Source: Sphingomonadales bacterium
GTDB lineage: Bacteria > Pseudomonadota > Alphaproteobacteria > Sphingomonadales > Sphingomonadaceae
Direction: 5' to 3'
DNA: 6,064 nt
Assembly: GCA_017302775.1 (NCBI GenBank)
Contig: JAFLDC010000180.1
Coordinates: forward strand, 1-6,064
The notes beneath the pieces were generated by a model. It ran no database searches. It was not told the origin of the DNA and saw only the letters and a program-made list of their open reading frames with translations. This document shows, piece by piece, positions 1-5,644 of this stretch. The translations under genes were made by a program, and so were the position numbers. Position 1 is the first letter of the stretch. Each line of letters opens with the position of its first letter.

Positions 1-39
1 ACTTCATGATCGCCGAAATTGAAAAATATTTCGCAGTTC

Positions 40-231
40 ATGTTTGGAAAAATGCGGTACGTGCTCGGCACATTACGCGAGCTTCGACCAATAGCGTTGA
101 TCACCCAGGGACGAAGCCAGTTCTGCGGTGCCCTTCGTACATTTCGTGGGTTGATTGCCGATTTGTTCAAGACTGGACGCTCTCGCTTGGTCTATGACAT
201 GCTATGGTTTTATCGCTGGAAAGCAAAATAA
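40..231 (+). CDS. possible small basic protein, unrecognised
   Basis: This frame encodes up to 63 residues from the ATG at 40. It is closed upstream by a TGA at 7-9, so the protein could not be much longer even with a TTG start at 19. The product is rich in Arg and Lys and ends in an aromatic, basic stretch (WFYRWKAK). Its TAA stop lies 1 nt before the ATG of the peptidase gene, a spacing that would suit translational coupling. No convincing Shine-Dalgarno sequence precedes any of its starts, and I recognise no family. A second frame is open from the left edge to 197, so the stretch could instead be a decayed gene end or a plain 5' region. I see nothing else in 1-232. Whether it is translated at all is uncertain. 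Confidence 0.25.
   Translation: MFGKMRYVLGTLRELRPIALITQGRSQFCGALRTFRGLIADLFKTGRSRLVYDMLWFYRWKAK
218..223 (+). promoter_or_regulatory. ribosome binding site of the S9 peptidase gene
   Basis: GGAAAG lies 9 nt before the ATG at 233 and decides the start choice for the peptidase. The in-frame upstream starts at 155 and 194 have no comparable purine-rich site. Confidence 0.5.
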
Positions 232-232
232 T

Positions 233-2170
233 ATGATCCTGAGCTTGGTTCTTGCCGCAACGTCGTTACCGGCTGAGCCGCTCATCCCTTTCGATACTCT
301 TGCCAGGGGACCTTCCATCTCGGCGGCTGCAGTGTCGCCGGATGGCGTGAGGGTCGCAACCATCGAAATGAATGACGGTCGGGCGTCAATCTACGAAGGG
401 GAGCTTGGTGGCACCCGCCGGCTCCTCTACCGCAACCCAGCAAGGTCCATCGACAATGTCCGGTGGTCGGCCGATGGACGTTGGCTGTTCTTCCTTCAAG
501 ACAGCGGTGGAGATGAAGGGTATCACCTGTTTCGACTGGATCGCACAAACCCCGGTGAGGCTACCGATCTGACCCCGTTTGCCGGCGTTGCCGTAGAACT
601 GGTGTCGACGCCAAGAGGATATGCAGGGCCGATCCTGGTCGCGATCAATCGCCGCGATCCGCAGTTTTCAGATGTCTTCGCGGTCGATCTCACGAACGGA
701 CAGGTCACTGAAGTCTTCAGGAACGACGCGCAATACACCGAGTTTTTTGCTGACGCGCAGGGCCGCATCCGTGCCGCCGGACGGATTGTGGCCGATGGGT
801 CACTTGAGCTTTGGGGCCGGGCTGACGGAACAAGCAGCTTGCGCCGCCTGTACACTGCACTTGCGAATGAACGCTTCAAAGCGCTGGCGATGCATGCCGA
901 CGGGCGGTCGATCATCGTAAAGTCCAATCGTCAGTCCAATTTCGAACGGGCGATGCTGATTTCGCTCGCCGACGGAAATCAGCGCCCACTGCGAAACGGA
1001 ACCTGTGGTCGATACGACGTCGACGATGTTCTGCAGGATCAGAACGGCCCGCTGGCTGTCGTCTGCACTCGCCTCGTGGGCGAGCTCGATCCGCTACGCA
1101 GGAGTTTCGCACGCGACGTGCGGGCCACCCGCTCGCTCGTTGGCGCGGGCAGCCTCAGTTTCGAGTCGCAATCCGCAGATGGTGCCACGACCATATTTTA
1201 TAGCGATGCAAGCAATCGTCCCGGCCGATTTCTGATTGTTCGAAGCGGCGTTGCCTCAGTCTTTGCAGAGACCCGCCCCGAGCTTGCGAGCTATCGTTTT
1301 GCGCCGTCCGAGCCGTTCCGCATGCGCGCACGCGACGGCATGCAACTCCTCGGCTACGTCACCCGTCCGCTTGGTCAGAGAGTCGCAGGCCCAGCGATCG
1401 TCGCGGTTCATGGCGGGCCATGGACGCGCGATGCCGGCAGCTTCGAGCGCGAAACCCAGTTTTACGCCAATCGCGGCTATACCGTCATCCAAGTGAATTT
1501 CCGTGGCTCGACTGGCCTCGGCAAGCAGCTGTTCGAAGGCGGCATAGGAGAGTTTGGCGGCAGGATGTCCGACGATGTCGACGATGCTGTGCGTTATGCC
1601 GTTCGGCAAGGCTGGGCAGACGCCGACCGCGTGTGCATCATGGGCGGTTCTTATGGTGGGTTTGCCGCGCTGACCGGAATTTCGCGCGCGGGCGGATTTA
1701 ATTACAGATGCGCCGTTGCTTATGCCGGTCCTGCTGATCTCGAGACGTTGGTGCGAGCTTTTCCGCCCGGTTGGCAGCCATTTTTACCAAGATCTTGGTA
1801 TCGCTTCGTCGGCCGACCCGACCAACCTAGCGATGTGGAGCGGATGCGCACGCGCTCACCACTAACGCATGTCGGCAACATGCGGGCGCCGCTGCTAATC
1901 TTTCAGGGAGCCAATGACCCGCGTGTCCGTCAGGACCAGTCGGACCGGATCGTTTGCTCGCTTCGTTCGCGCGGCGTCGATGTCGACTATCTGTTGGCGA
2001 ACAATGAAGGGCATAGCTTTGCCAATGAGGAAACTTCGCTCGCCATAACCCGAGCAACGGAGGAATTCTTCGGACGACATTTGGGCGGACGAGTGGGTAG
2101 CTCAACAACGGAATCGGCAAATGTTGCGCTCGAAGCCTTTCGGGCATCCGGACAACGGATTACCTGCTGA
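233..2170 (+). CDS. S9 family (prolyl oligopeptidase-type) serine peptidase
   Basis: The 645-residue product should cleave short peptides, as S9 enzymes (prolyl oligopeptidase, dipeptidyl peptidase and acylaminoacyl peptidase types) do. Residues of about 20-360 look like the beta-propeller, with repeats such as SPDG (35-38) and SADGRW (79-84). Residues of about 365-620 are the alpha/beta hydrolase domain. It shows HGGP (393-396, oxyanion region), the nucleophile motif GGSYGG with Ser473, Asp562 in GANDPR, and His594 in NEGHSF, so the triad is complete. The N-terminus (MILSLVLAATSLPA) is hydrophobic with a possible signal-peptidase site after residue 14, suggesting export to the periplasm. It is short and lacks a basic n-region. 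The alternative start at 194 would add a Lys and give a more usual 27-residue signal, but it lacks a ribosome binding site. About 25 residues follow the usual family end, finishing in Cys. The substrate is unknown. The gene converges on the operon to its right. Confidence 0.93.
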   Translation: MILSLVLAATSLPAEPLIPFDTLARGPSISAAAVSPDGVRVATIEMNDGRASIYEGELGGTRRLLYRNPARSIDNVRWSADGRWLFFLQDSGGDEGYHLFRLDRTNPGEATDLTPFAGVAVELVSTPRGYAGPILVAINRRDPQFSDVFAVDLTNGQVTEVFRNDAQYTEFFADAQGRIRAAGRIVADGSLELWGRADGTSSLRRLYTALANERFKALAMHADGRSIIVKSNRQSNFERAMLISLADGNQRPLRNGTCGRYDVDDVLQDQNGPLAVVCTRLVGELDPLRRSFARDVRATRSLVGAGSLSFESQSADGATTIFYSDASNRPGRFLIVRSGVASVFAETRPELASYRFAPSEPFRMRARDGMQLLGYVTRPLGQRVAGPAIVAVHGGPWTRDAGSFERETQFYANRGYTVIQVNFRGSTGLGKQLFEGGIGEFGGRMSDDVDDAVRYAVRQGWADADRVCIMGGSYGGFAALTGISRAGGFNYRCAVAYAGPADLETLVRAFPPGWQPFLPRSWYRFVGRPDQPSDVERMRTRSPLTHVGNMRAPLLIFQGANDPRVRQDQSDRIVCSLRSRGVDVDYLLANNEGHSFANEETSLAITRATEEFFGRHLGGRVGSSTTESANVALEAFRASGQRITC

Positions 2171-2182
2171 CGATTAGTCGCA

Positions 2183-2593
2183 TTAGTCTTGAAAACCCCT
2201 GAATATTCCGTCGGCATCGGCCGCGCCGACAAACTCACCGAAGTCCATATTGGCCAAAGCGAGATTGTTCTCAACATTCCAAAGCTGTGCTGCTGCTGCC
2301 CTGAAGCCTTCTTCAGGGGCTCGCGGATCGGCGCATAAAAGCGGCATCTCGTGATGTGTCATAGTGTAGGCATCGGCCAGGAACAGCAACACGACGTCAT
2401 CCCGCTCGGCCAAGAGCCTAGAAAGAATCTGCGCGTCGGCGTCCCCAAAAGCAGGATCGTCCACGACTTGCAGTTTAGCCAGAAAACCATCTGCCGATGG
2501 GCGATTAACGACTTGAACAAGGCGCAGCCATCCAGGCTGATCCGAAAAGTCTGTCCTAATGAGAAGCGTGCCTTCGCCGATAGGCAGGATCAT
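2183..2593 (-). CDS. DUF6924 domain protein, function unknown
   Basis: This is a 136-residue soluble protein. The N-terminal pattern LLIRTDFSDQPGW (residues 10-22), followed by a central hydrophobic strand (VVLLFLAD) and a C-terminal NVENNLALANMDFGEF segment, matches what I recall of the DUF6924 family. These are small, mostly uncharacterised proteins found in actinobacteria and proteobacteria. There is no signal peptide, membrane segment or obvious catalytic motif. Its ATG shares the bases ATGA with the stop codon of the upstream 124-residue gene, which indicates translational coupling and shared expression. It is the last gene of the four-gene unit led by the AraC regulator. The family call is from memory of the pattern and no function can be assigned. 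Confidence 0.8.
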   Translation of the reverse strand: MILPIGEGTLLIRTDFSDQPGWLRLVQVVNRPSADGFLAKLQVVDDPAFGDADAQILSRLLAERDDVVLLFLADAYTMTHHEMPLLCADPRAPEEGFRAAAAQLWNVENNLALANMDFGEFVGAADADGIFRGFQD

Positions 2594-2964
2594 GCGCCTA
2601 TTGCAGCTTTCAATTCCGGTTCCATCTTTGCCGCAGTCTTTGTCAGCTCTCGGATTTCATCAAACATGGCCGGATCGGCCTTCTTAAAGTTGAAGCACGT
2701 CTTGCCCTGCCGACGTTTTTCCAAGGAAGGCGGCACGGCAGCATTGAGGTCGGGAAGCGAGTAAAGCGGCATCACGTGATAAGCCACGTAGGATTTCTTG
2801 ATCGCGATCCAACCGAACCAGGCAGGCTCTTTGGTCCGCGCCTCGATCCAAGGCGTTTTAAGAGTGAAGTTGGTCGGCGTATCGGTGGTGACAACCATTC
2901 CCGGCGCTGCTGCAATCATCAGGCTGCGCAACTCGGCAAAGATCGCAGGAAATTCATCGCTCAT
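2590..2964 (-). CDS. small DUF1801/YdhG-like protein, function unknown
   Basis: The 124-residue soluble product contains AWFGWIAIKKSYVAYHVMPLY (about 48-68) and, further on, LEKRRQGKTCFNFKKAD followed by a helix (MFDEIRELTK). The YVAYHVMPLY ... GKTCFNFK arrangement resembles uncharacterised proteins with the DUF1801/YdhG-like fold, a fold also seen in a protein linked to iron handling (frataxin-like YdhG). The resemblance is weak and no iron role is claimed. The start at 2964 is preceded by GGAGAAGG at 2973-2980 (minus strand), a good Shine-Dalgarno sequence. The first 11 bases overlap the end of the DUF4199 gene, and the stop overlaps the next ATG as ATGA. The gene therefore sits mid-operon, and its product is probably made in step with its neighbours. 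Confidence 0.8.
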   Translation of the reverse strand: MSDEFPAIFAELRSLMIAAAPGMVVTTDTPTNFTLKTPWIEARTKEPAWFGWIAIKKSYVAYHVMPLYSLPDLNAAVPPSLEKRRQGKTCFNFKKADPAMFDEIRELTKTAAKMEPELKAAIGA

Positions 2965-3415
2965 TCTGCCGCCCTTCTCCGCGCGTTCTCATAAAAAGGC
3001 CCGCGACCGCGGATAAAAGAATCCCGAACATGAAGGATCCCATGACCACCGCCACCAGCTGATTTGTTACATCGACTTCCTGCCCTCTGGCTCTCATCGC
3101 GTCGAGGAATGCAGGATTGATCGTCGTGTAATAGACATAGAAGAATATGACGCCGATGGCAGCACTAACTGCGGAAACCGCTACGCCGCACATCAGCGCC
3201 TGCTTCAGGGTCAAGCGGTCGCCGTGCGAACGCTTGGTCGCCCGCAATGCCCAAAGGATCGCGGCGGTCGGGAAAATGATGGCGACGAAACCCGTCATAG
3301 CCCCTGTTTCGAGATGCTCGTTATGCCAGCCCATCGAGTATTCGAACATAGTCCAGATCGCTGCGCCAATGCCGGCAAACATCCCAGCATAGGTTGTGAT
3401 TGGGTTGAAGCGCAT
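2954..3415 (-). CDS. DUF4199 family integral membrane protein
   Basis: The product is 153 residues with four hydrophobic segments at about 7-28, 38-58, 71-97 and 120-142. A short basic loop (ATKRSHGDRLT, 59-69) lies between helices 2 and 3, and the C-terminal tail is basic (RTRGEGRQNER). The topology, the initial helix, and the LTLKQALMCG start of helix 3 fit DUF4199, an inner-membrane family without a known function. I chose the ATG at 3415 rather than an upstream TTG at 3445. AAAGGA (3421-3426) lies 5 nt before it, and the ORF continues through the helix expected at the N-terminus. That ribosome binding site overlaps the TGA of the AraC gene, and the gene's 3' end overlaps the next gene by 11 bp. 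It is the only membrane protein in the unit, so it may be the operon's transport or sensing component. That is inference. Confidence 0.85.
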   Translation of the reverse strand: MRFNPITTYAGMFAGIGAAIWTMFEYSMGWHNEHLETGAMTGFVAIIFPTAAILWALRATKRSHGDRLTLKQALMCGVAVSAVSAAIGVIFFYVYYTTINPAFLDAMRARGQEVDVTNQLVAVVMGSFMFGILLSAVAGLFMRTRGEGRQNER

Positions 3416-3420
3416 GGCGG

Positions 3421-3426
3421 TCCTTT
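3421..3426 (-). promoter_or_regulatory. ribosome binding site of the DUF4199 gene
   Basis: AAAGGA on the minus strand lies 5 nt before the ATG at 3415, and its first A is the last base of the AraC gene's TGA. It fixes the start of the DUF4199 gene and suggests that ribosomes finishing the regulator restart on the membrane protein. Confidence 0.6.
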
Positions 3427-4334
3427 CAGTCTTGTGGATGGGCAACGGGGACGCAGCAAAGCAGGTCGAATTCCGACCAGCCGATGTCCTCCGGCAATTT
3501 TAGATAGACCTCCTCAGCTGGCTCATCCCTCAAGTCGAGTCCAGAGGCGGGCAGCCAGCTGTTGAACAGCATCGACCATGCGCGGTCGACAATATCGAGG
3601 CCGCCTGCAACCGGAGCAACAGCCCAAAGACCCGCCTTGCGCTCAGTGGTTGAAAAGTGCGTGGGTGGTGTGACGTCAGGGGGCAGCTCGATCAGAAAGT
3701 CGTATCGGCACCGGGACAAGGGCGTAAGGTCTGGATCATCGCGCGAAGCGCCCGAGATTTTTCCACCCTTTGTCTCTATTCCTGCTTTCTCGGCCCAATT
3801 TCGAAGACGATTATAGGCTCCGACCAAGCGCTCGGGGTGAAGATATCCGCCCCAGGCCCTTGCAACTGCCAGCCGGACAGCAGGTCGCTCGACAACTTCT
3901 ACTTTGAACTCCGGGTCCAACGGAGGAGCCGGACGCAAGAAGTAGGAGGACACTTTCAAGGCGTCGTCACGATCGTCGCGTTTATGCCACCAGCCGGTGA
4001 GATCGAACTCCGATGGTGGTACGTTAAACACCCGTTTGAACGCTCGGGTGAAGCTGATTGGCGAGTTGAAACCACAAGCAGCTGATGCGTATTTCCAGGA
4101 CTTGCCCTTGTTGGCTAAGGCAATGGCGTGTTCGAGCTTGCGCCGTTCGACAAACTCACGGACCGCCTCTCCAGTCAATGACCGGAAGATGCGATGAAAA
4201 TGAAATGGAGATAAACAAGCAATTGTTGATAGTTTCTCTAATGATATTTGGTCGGAAGGGTTAGCATCGACGTAGGCGATTGCACGCGCAATTCGCGCTT
4301 CATATCGCTCACCGAATACTCCCTGCTCATTCAT
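3426..4334 (-). CDS. AraC family transcriptional regulator with GyrI-like ligand-binding domain
   Basis: This 302-residue cytoplasmic protein has its DNA-binding domain at the N-terminus. The first helix-turn-helix is at about 31-54 (LEKLSTIACLSPFHFHRIFRSLTG) and the second at about 80-110 (CGFNSPISFTRAFKRVFNVPPSEF), with the classic AraC/XylS spacing. Residues 142-297 form a GyrI-like (SbmC/Rob-type) domain, starting FKVEVVERPAVRLAVARAWG and ending YLKLPEDIGWSEFDLLCCVPV. Such domains bind small, often amphipathic or drug-like molecules, so the protein probably switches the operon in response to a ligand. The start at 4334 is chosen because an AAGG lies 8 nt upstream and homologues typically begin near the ERYEARIARAIAYVDANP helix. 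A longer frame starting at 4391 adds an unconvincing Gly/Ala-rich leader. It is the first gene of the four-gene unit and faces a LysR gene across a control region with direct repeats. Confidence 0.93.
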   Translation of the reverse strand: MNEQGVFGERYEARIARAIAYVDANPSDQISLEKLSTIACLSPFHFHRIFRSLTGEAVREFVERRKLEHAIALANKGKSWKYASAACGFNSPISFTRAFKRVFNVPPSEFDLTGWWHKRDDRDDALKVSSYFLRPAPPLDPEFKVEVVERPAVRLAVARAWGGYLHPERLVGAYNRLRNWAEKAGIETKGGKISGASRDDPDLTPLSRCRYDFLIELPPDVTPPTHFSTTERKAGLWAVAPVAGGLDIVDRAWSMLFNSWLPASGLDLRDEPAEEVYLKLPEDIGWSEFDLLCCVPVAHPQD

Positions 4335-4399
4335 GCCCGCAACCTTGCCTATAGCCCCACCCTTGATTGCAACTGCGGCAAGGCCGGTCAAACTCCTAA

Positions 4400-4416
4400 A
4401 CCATACATATCTTGCT
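4400..4416. repeat. direct repeat, copy 1 (candidate operator)
   Basis: ACCATACATATCTTGCT matches copy 2 at 15 of 17 positions, differing only in two central bases. On the AraC-sense strand it reads AGCAAGA, two variable bases, then TGTATGGT. It lies 66 bp upstream of the AraC start codon, close to where its promoter should be, so binding here could repress or control that gene. Confidence 0.55.
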
Positions 4417-4451
4417 TATTGCTAATGCTCGACACGAACCCGATTCCGGAC

Positions 4452-4468
4452 ACCATACAATTCTTGCT
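4452..4468. repeat. direct repeat, copy 2 (candidate operator)
   Basis: ACCATACAATTCTTGCT is the second copy, same orientation, with its start 52 bp from that of copy 1. That is close to five turns of B-DNA, so both copies would face the same side of the helix. It includes the TACAAT that could serve as a -10 for the LysR gene. A binding site for the AraC-type regulator is the simplest reading. Confidence 0.55.
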
Positions 4469-4507
4469 ATCGGTCGGTCGCACATCGGCAGTAGGGAGCG
4501 AAGAAAG

Positions 4508-4534
4508 ATGCATTCGATTAGCATAAGTGACTGA
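4508..4534 (+). other. possible 8-codon leader ORF overlapping the LysR start
   Basis: An ATG at 4508 has a fair ribosome binding site (AGGGAG at 4493-4498, 9 nt away) and would encode MHSISISD, stopping at the TGA at 4532-4534. The LysR GTG at 4527 lies inside it in another frame. If translated, it would deliver ribosomes to the LysR start, whose own ribosome binding site is poor. The ORF is so short that chance is a real alternative. Confidence 0.2.
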
Positions 4535-5429
4535 GCGAGTTGAATTGCGTCAACTCCGGTACGCCGTCGTGACCGCGGATGCTCAGAGCTTCTCTCGCGC
4601 AGCAGCGATGCTCAACGTCAAGCAGATCACGCTGAGCCGGAGGGTCAAGCTGCTGGAGGATCGACTAGGGGTAAAGTTGTTTGATCGCACCACCCGTGGA
4701 GCAGAGACCACTGCGAACGGTCGTCCCTTCATCGAGCAGGCTCGCCGAATAGTTACCGATGTCGACAACCTGCAAACCACGGCACGAAACGTCAGCTATG
4801 GTCTGCGTGGGCGCATCGCGGTTGGCTATTGCTCGCCAATCATGGCGGGCAACTTGCGCTTGGCTATTGCGGACTACCTGACGAAATTCGAAGATGTACA
4901 GTTCGACGGCATCGAGGCTGGTCTGGAAAAGCTGTTCCAAGGCCTGCATTCGCATGTTGTAGATGTGGCCGTTGCTCCGCTTGGACTGGAGGAAGACGGG
5001 GTCACATCCCGCCGCGTCTGGTCTGAGCGCCTATTTGCCGTTCTGCCTGTCGACCACGCCCTCGCAGAAGAAGAGCAGATCTACTGGCAGGATTTGCGCC
5101 GAGAAGTGTTCGTGGTACCCGCAGGCGGCCTTGGGCCTGTTTTCGGCAACCTGATCGCCGCTCGGCTGACCGAGCAGGGCAAACGCCCAAATATCATTCT
5201 TCAGGACACCAGCCTCGAGAGCGTGCTGAGCATGGTCGCTGCAAAGCGCTACATCTCGATAGCGACGGAGGCGTCGCAAGGGGTTAGCTGGACCGACCTT
5301 CGATTCCACGAGATCCACGACCCCACCGGTCCGGCTCGCCTCGAATACGCGCTTTACTGGCGCAAGAACAACGAGAACCCGGCGCTCAAGCATTTCTTCA
5401 AACTGATCGAAGAGCGCTACCCGGGCTGA
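4527..5429 (+). CDS. LysR-type transcriptional regulator
   Basis: The 300-residue product has the N-terminal winged helix-turn-helix of LysR proteins at about 7-66 (LRQLRYAVVTADAQSFSRAAAMLN, then SRRVKLLEDRLGVKLFDRTTRGAETTANG). A linker helix to about 92 follows, then a periplasmic-binding-protein-like effector domain at about 95-298. It should act in the cytoplasm as a tetramer on promoters, with an unknown co-inducer. The start is a GTG directly after an in-frame TAA, so no longer form is possible, and a TTG at 4545 would give a shorter one. The ribosome binding site before the GTG is weak. It is divergent from the AraC gene and convergent with the DUF2274/trbI genes, overlapping the DUF2274 gene by 13 bp. 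LysR genes beside trb modules occur in Tn4371-like elements. A role in controlling transfer is possible but not shown here. Confidence 0.93.
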   Translation: MTERVELRQLRYAVVTADAQSFSRAAAMLNVKQITLSRRVKLLEDRLGVKLFDRTTRGAETTANGRPFIEQARRIVTDVDNLQTTARNVSYGLRGRIAVGYCSPIMAGNLRLAIADYLTKFEDVQFDGIEAGLEKLFQGLHSHVVDVAVAPLGLEEDGVTSRRVWSERLFAVLPVDHALAEEEQIYWQDLRREVFVVPAGGLGPVFGNLIAARLTEQGKRPNIILQDTSLESVLSMVAAKRYISIATEASQGVSWTDLRFHEIHDPTGPARLEYALYWRKNNENPALKHFFKLIEERYPG

Positions 5430-5644
5430 GCCGACCGCCGCGTCTGTGCAAAACTCCGGTCGGTCGCGATGAACCGCTCGATCATCGGCGGGATCAATCG
5501 CTCGGGTGTGGGAGCGCCTTTGGCATCGCCACCATTCAAGGCGGCGGCATAGGCCACCAAGTCACGGTGCAGCCGCGCCGACACTTCTACAGTTAATCGC
5601 ACTGGCTTTTCGTCAGCGAGGTCGGCGAGCTTCAACCGTGTCAT
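5417..5644 (-). CDS. DUF2274 family protein of a conjugation module
   Basis: This is a 75-residue soluble protein. Residues 1-37 (LKLADLADEKPVRLTVEVSARLHRDLVAYAAAL) and the later PERLIPPMIERFIATDRSFAQTRR segment match DUF2274, a small family almost always found directly after trbI in integrative conjugative elements of Proteobacteria. The strand-then-helix pattern (VRLTVEVSARLHRDLVAYA) resembles a ribbon-helix-helix fold, so it might bind DNA, but that is inference. Its ATG shares ATGA with the TrbI stop codon, indicating coupling. Its TAG stop lies inside the LysR gene's end. It is probably the last gene of the transfer operon. Confidence 0.9.
   Translation of the reverse strand: MTRLKLADLADEKPVRLTVEVSARLHRDLVAYAAALNGGDAKGAPTPERLIPPMIERFIATDRSFAQTRRSAQPG

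Larger units (their letters stand above)
4335..4526. promoter_or_regulatory. divergent control region between the AraC and LysR genes
   Basis: These 192 bases separate two divergently read regulator genes and are more AT-rich than the coding DNA around them. They hold an imperfect direct repeat (4400-4416 and 4452-4468), a TACAAT at 4457-4462 that could be a -10 element towards LysR, and an inverted pair (GCTAAT at 4421-4426 and ATTAGC at 4517-4522) about 100 bp apart. I could not pair a convincing -35 with any -10 in either direction, so the promoters are inferred from gene layout only. Confidence 0.6.

Noticed and set aside
523..1609. Long antisense open frames inside the S9 peptidase gene (523-927 and 1256-1609, minus strand)
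   Set aside because: They mirror a strong, motif-rich coding frame in GC-rich DNA. Their translations show no recognisable domain and no ribosome binding site.
2299..2318. 8-bp stem, 4-nt loop hairpin as an intrinsic terminator for the peptidase transcript
   Set aside because: It has no T-run on either strand and is explained by codons of the DUF6924 gene, so it is not annotated as a terminator.
3224..4085. Plus-strand open frames across the AraC and DUF4199 genes (3224-3565 and 3657-4085)
   Set aside because: They are shadows of well-supported minus-strand genes, with low-complexity Arg/Pro/Ser-rich translations.
4335..4391. N-terminal extension of the AraC regulator to a start at 4391
   Set aside because: The extra 19 residues are Gly/Ala-rich, precede the normal first helix of the family, and would place the start within 9 nt of the first operator-like repeat. 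The ATG at 4334 has a usable ribosome binding site.
4248..4526. 92-codon plus-strand open frame ending just before the LysR start
   Set aside because: It begins inside the AraC gene on the opposite strand and crosses the whole control region with its repeats. The translation resembles no protein family.
5031..5393. 120-codon minus-strand open frame within the LysR gene
   Set aside because: It lies entirely opposite the effector domain of a clear LysR protein, and its translation has no domain features.
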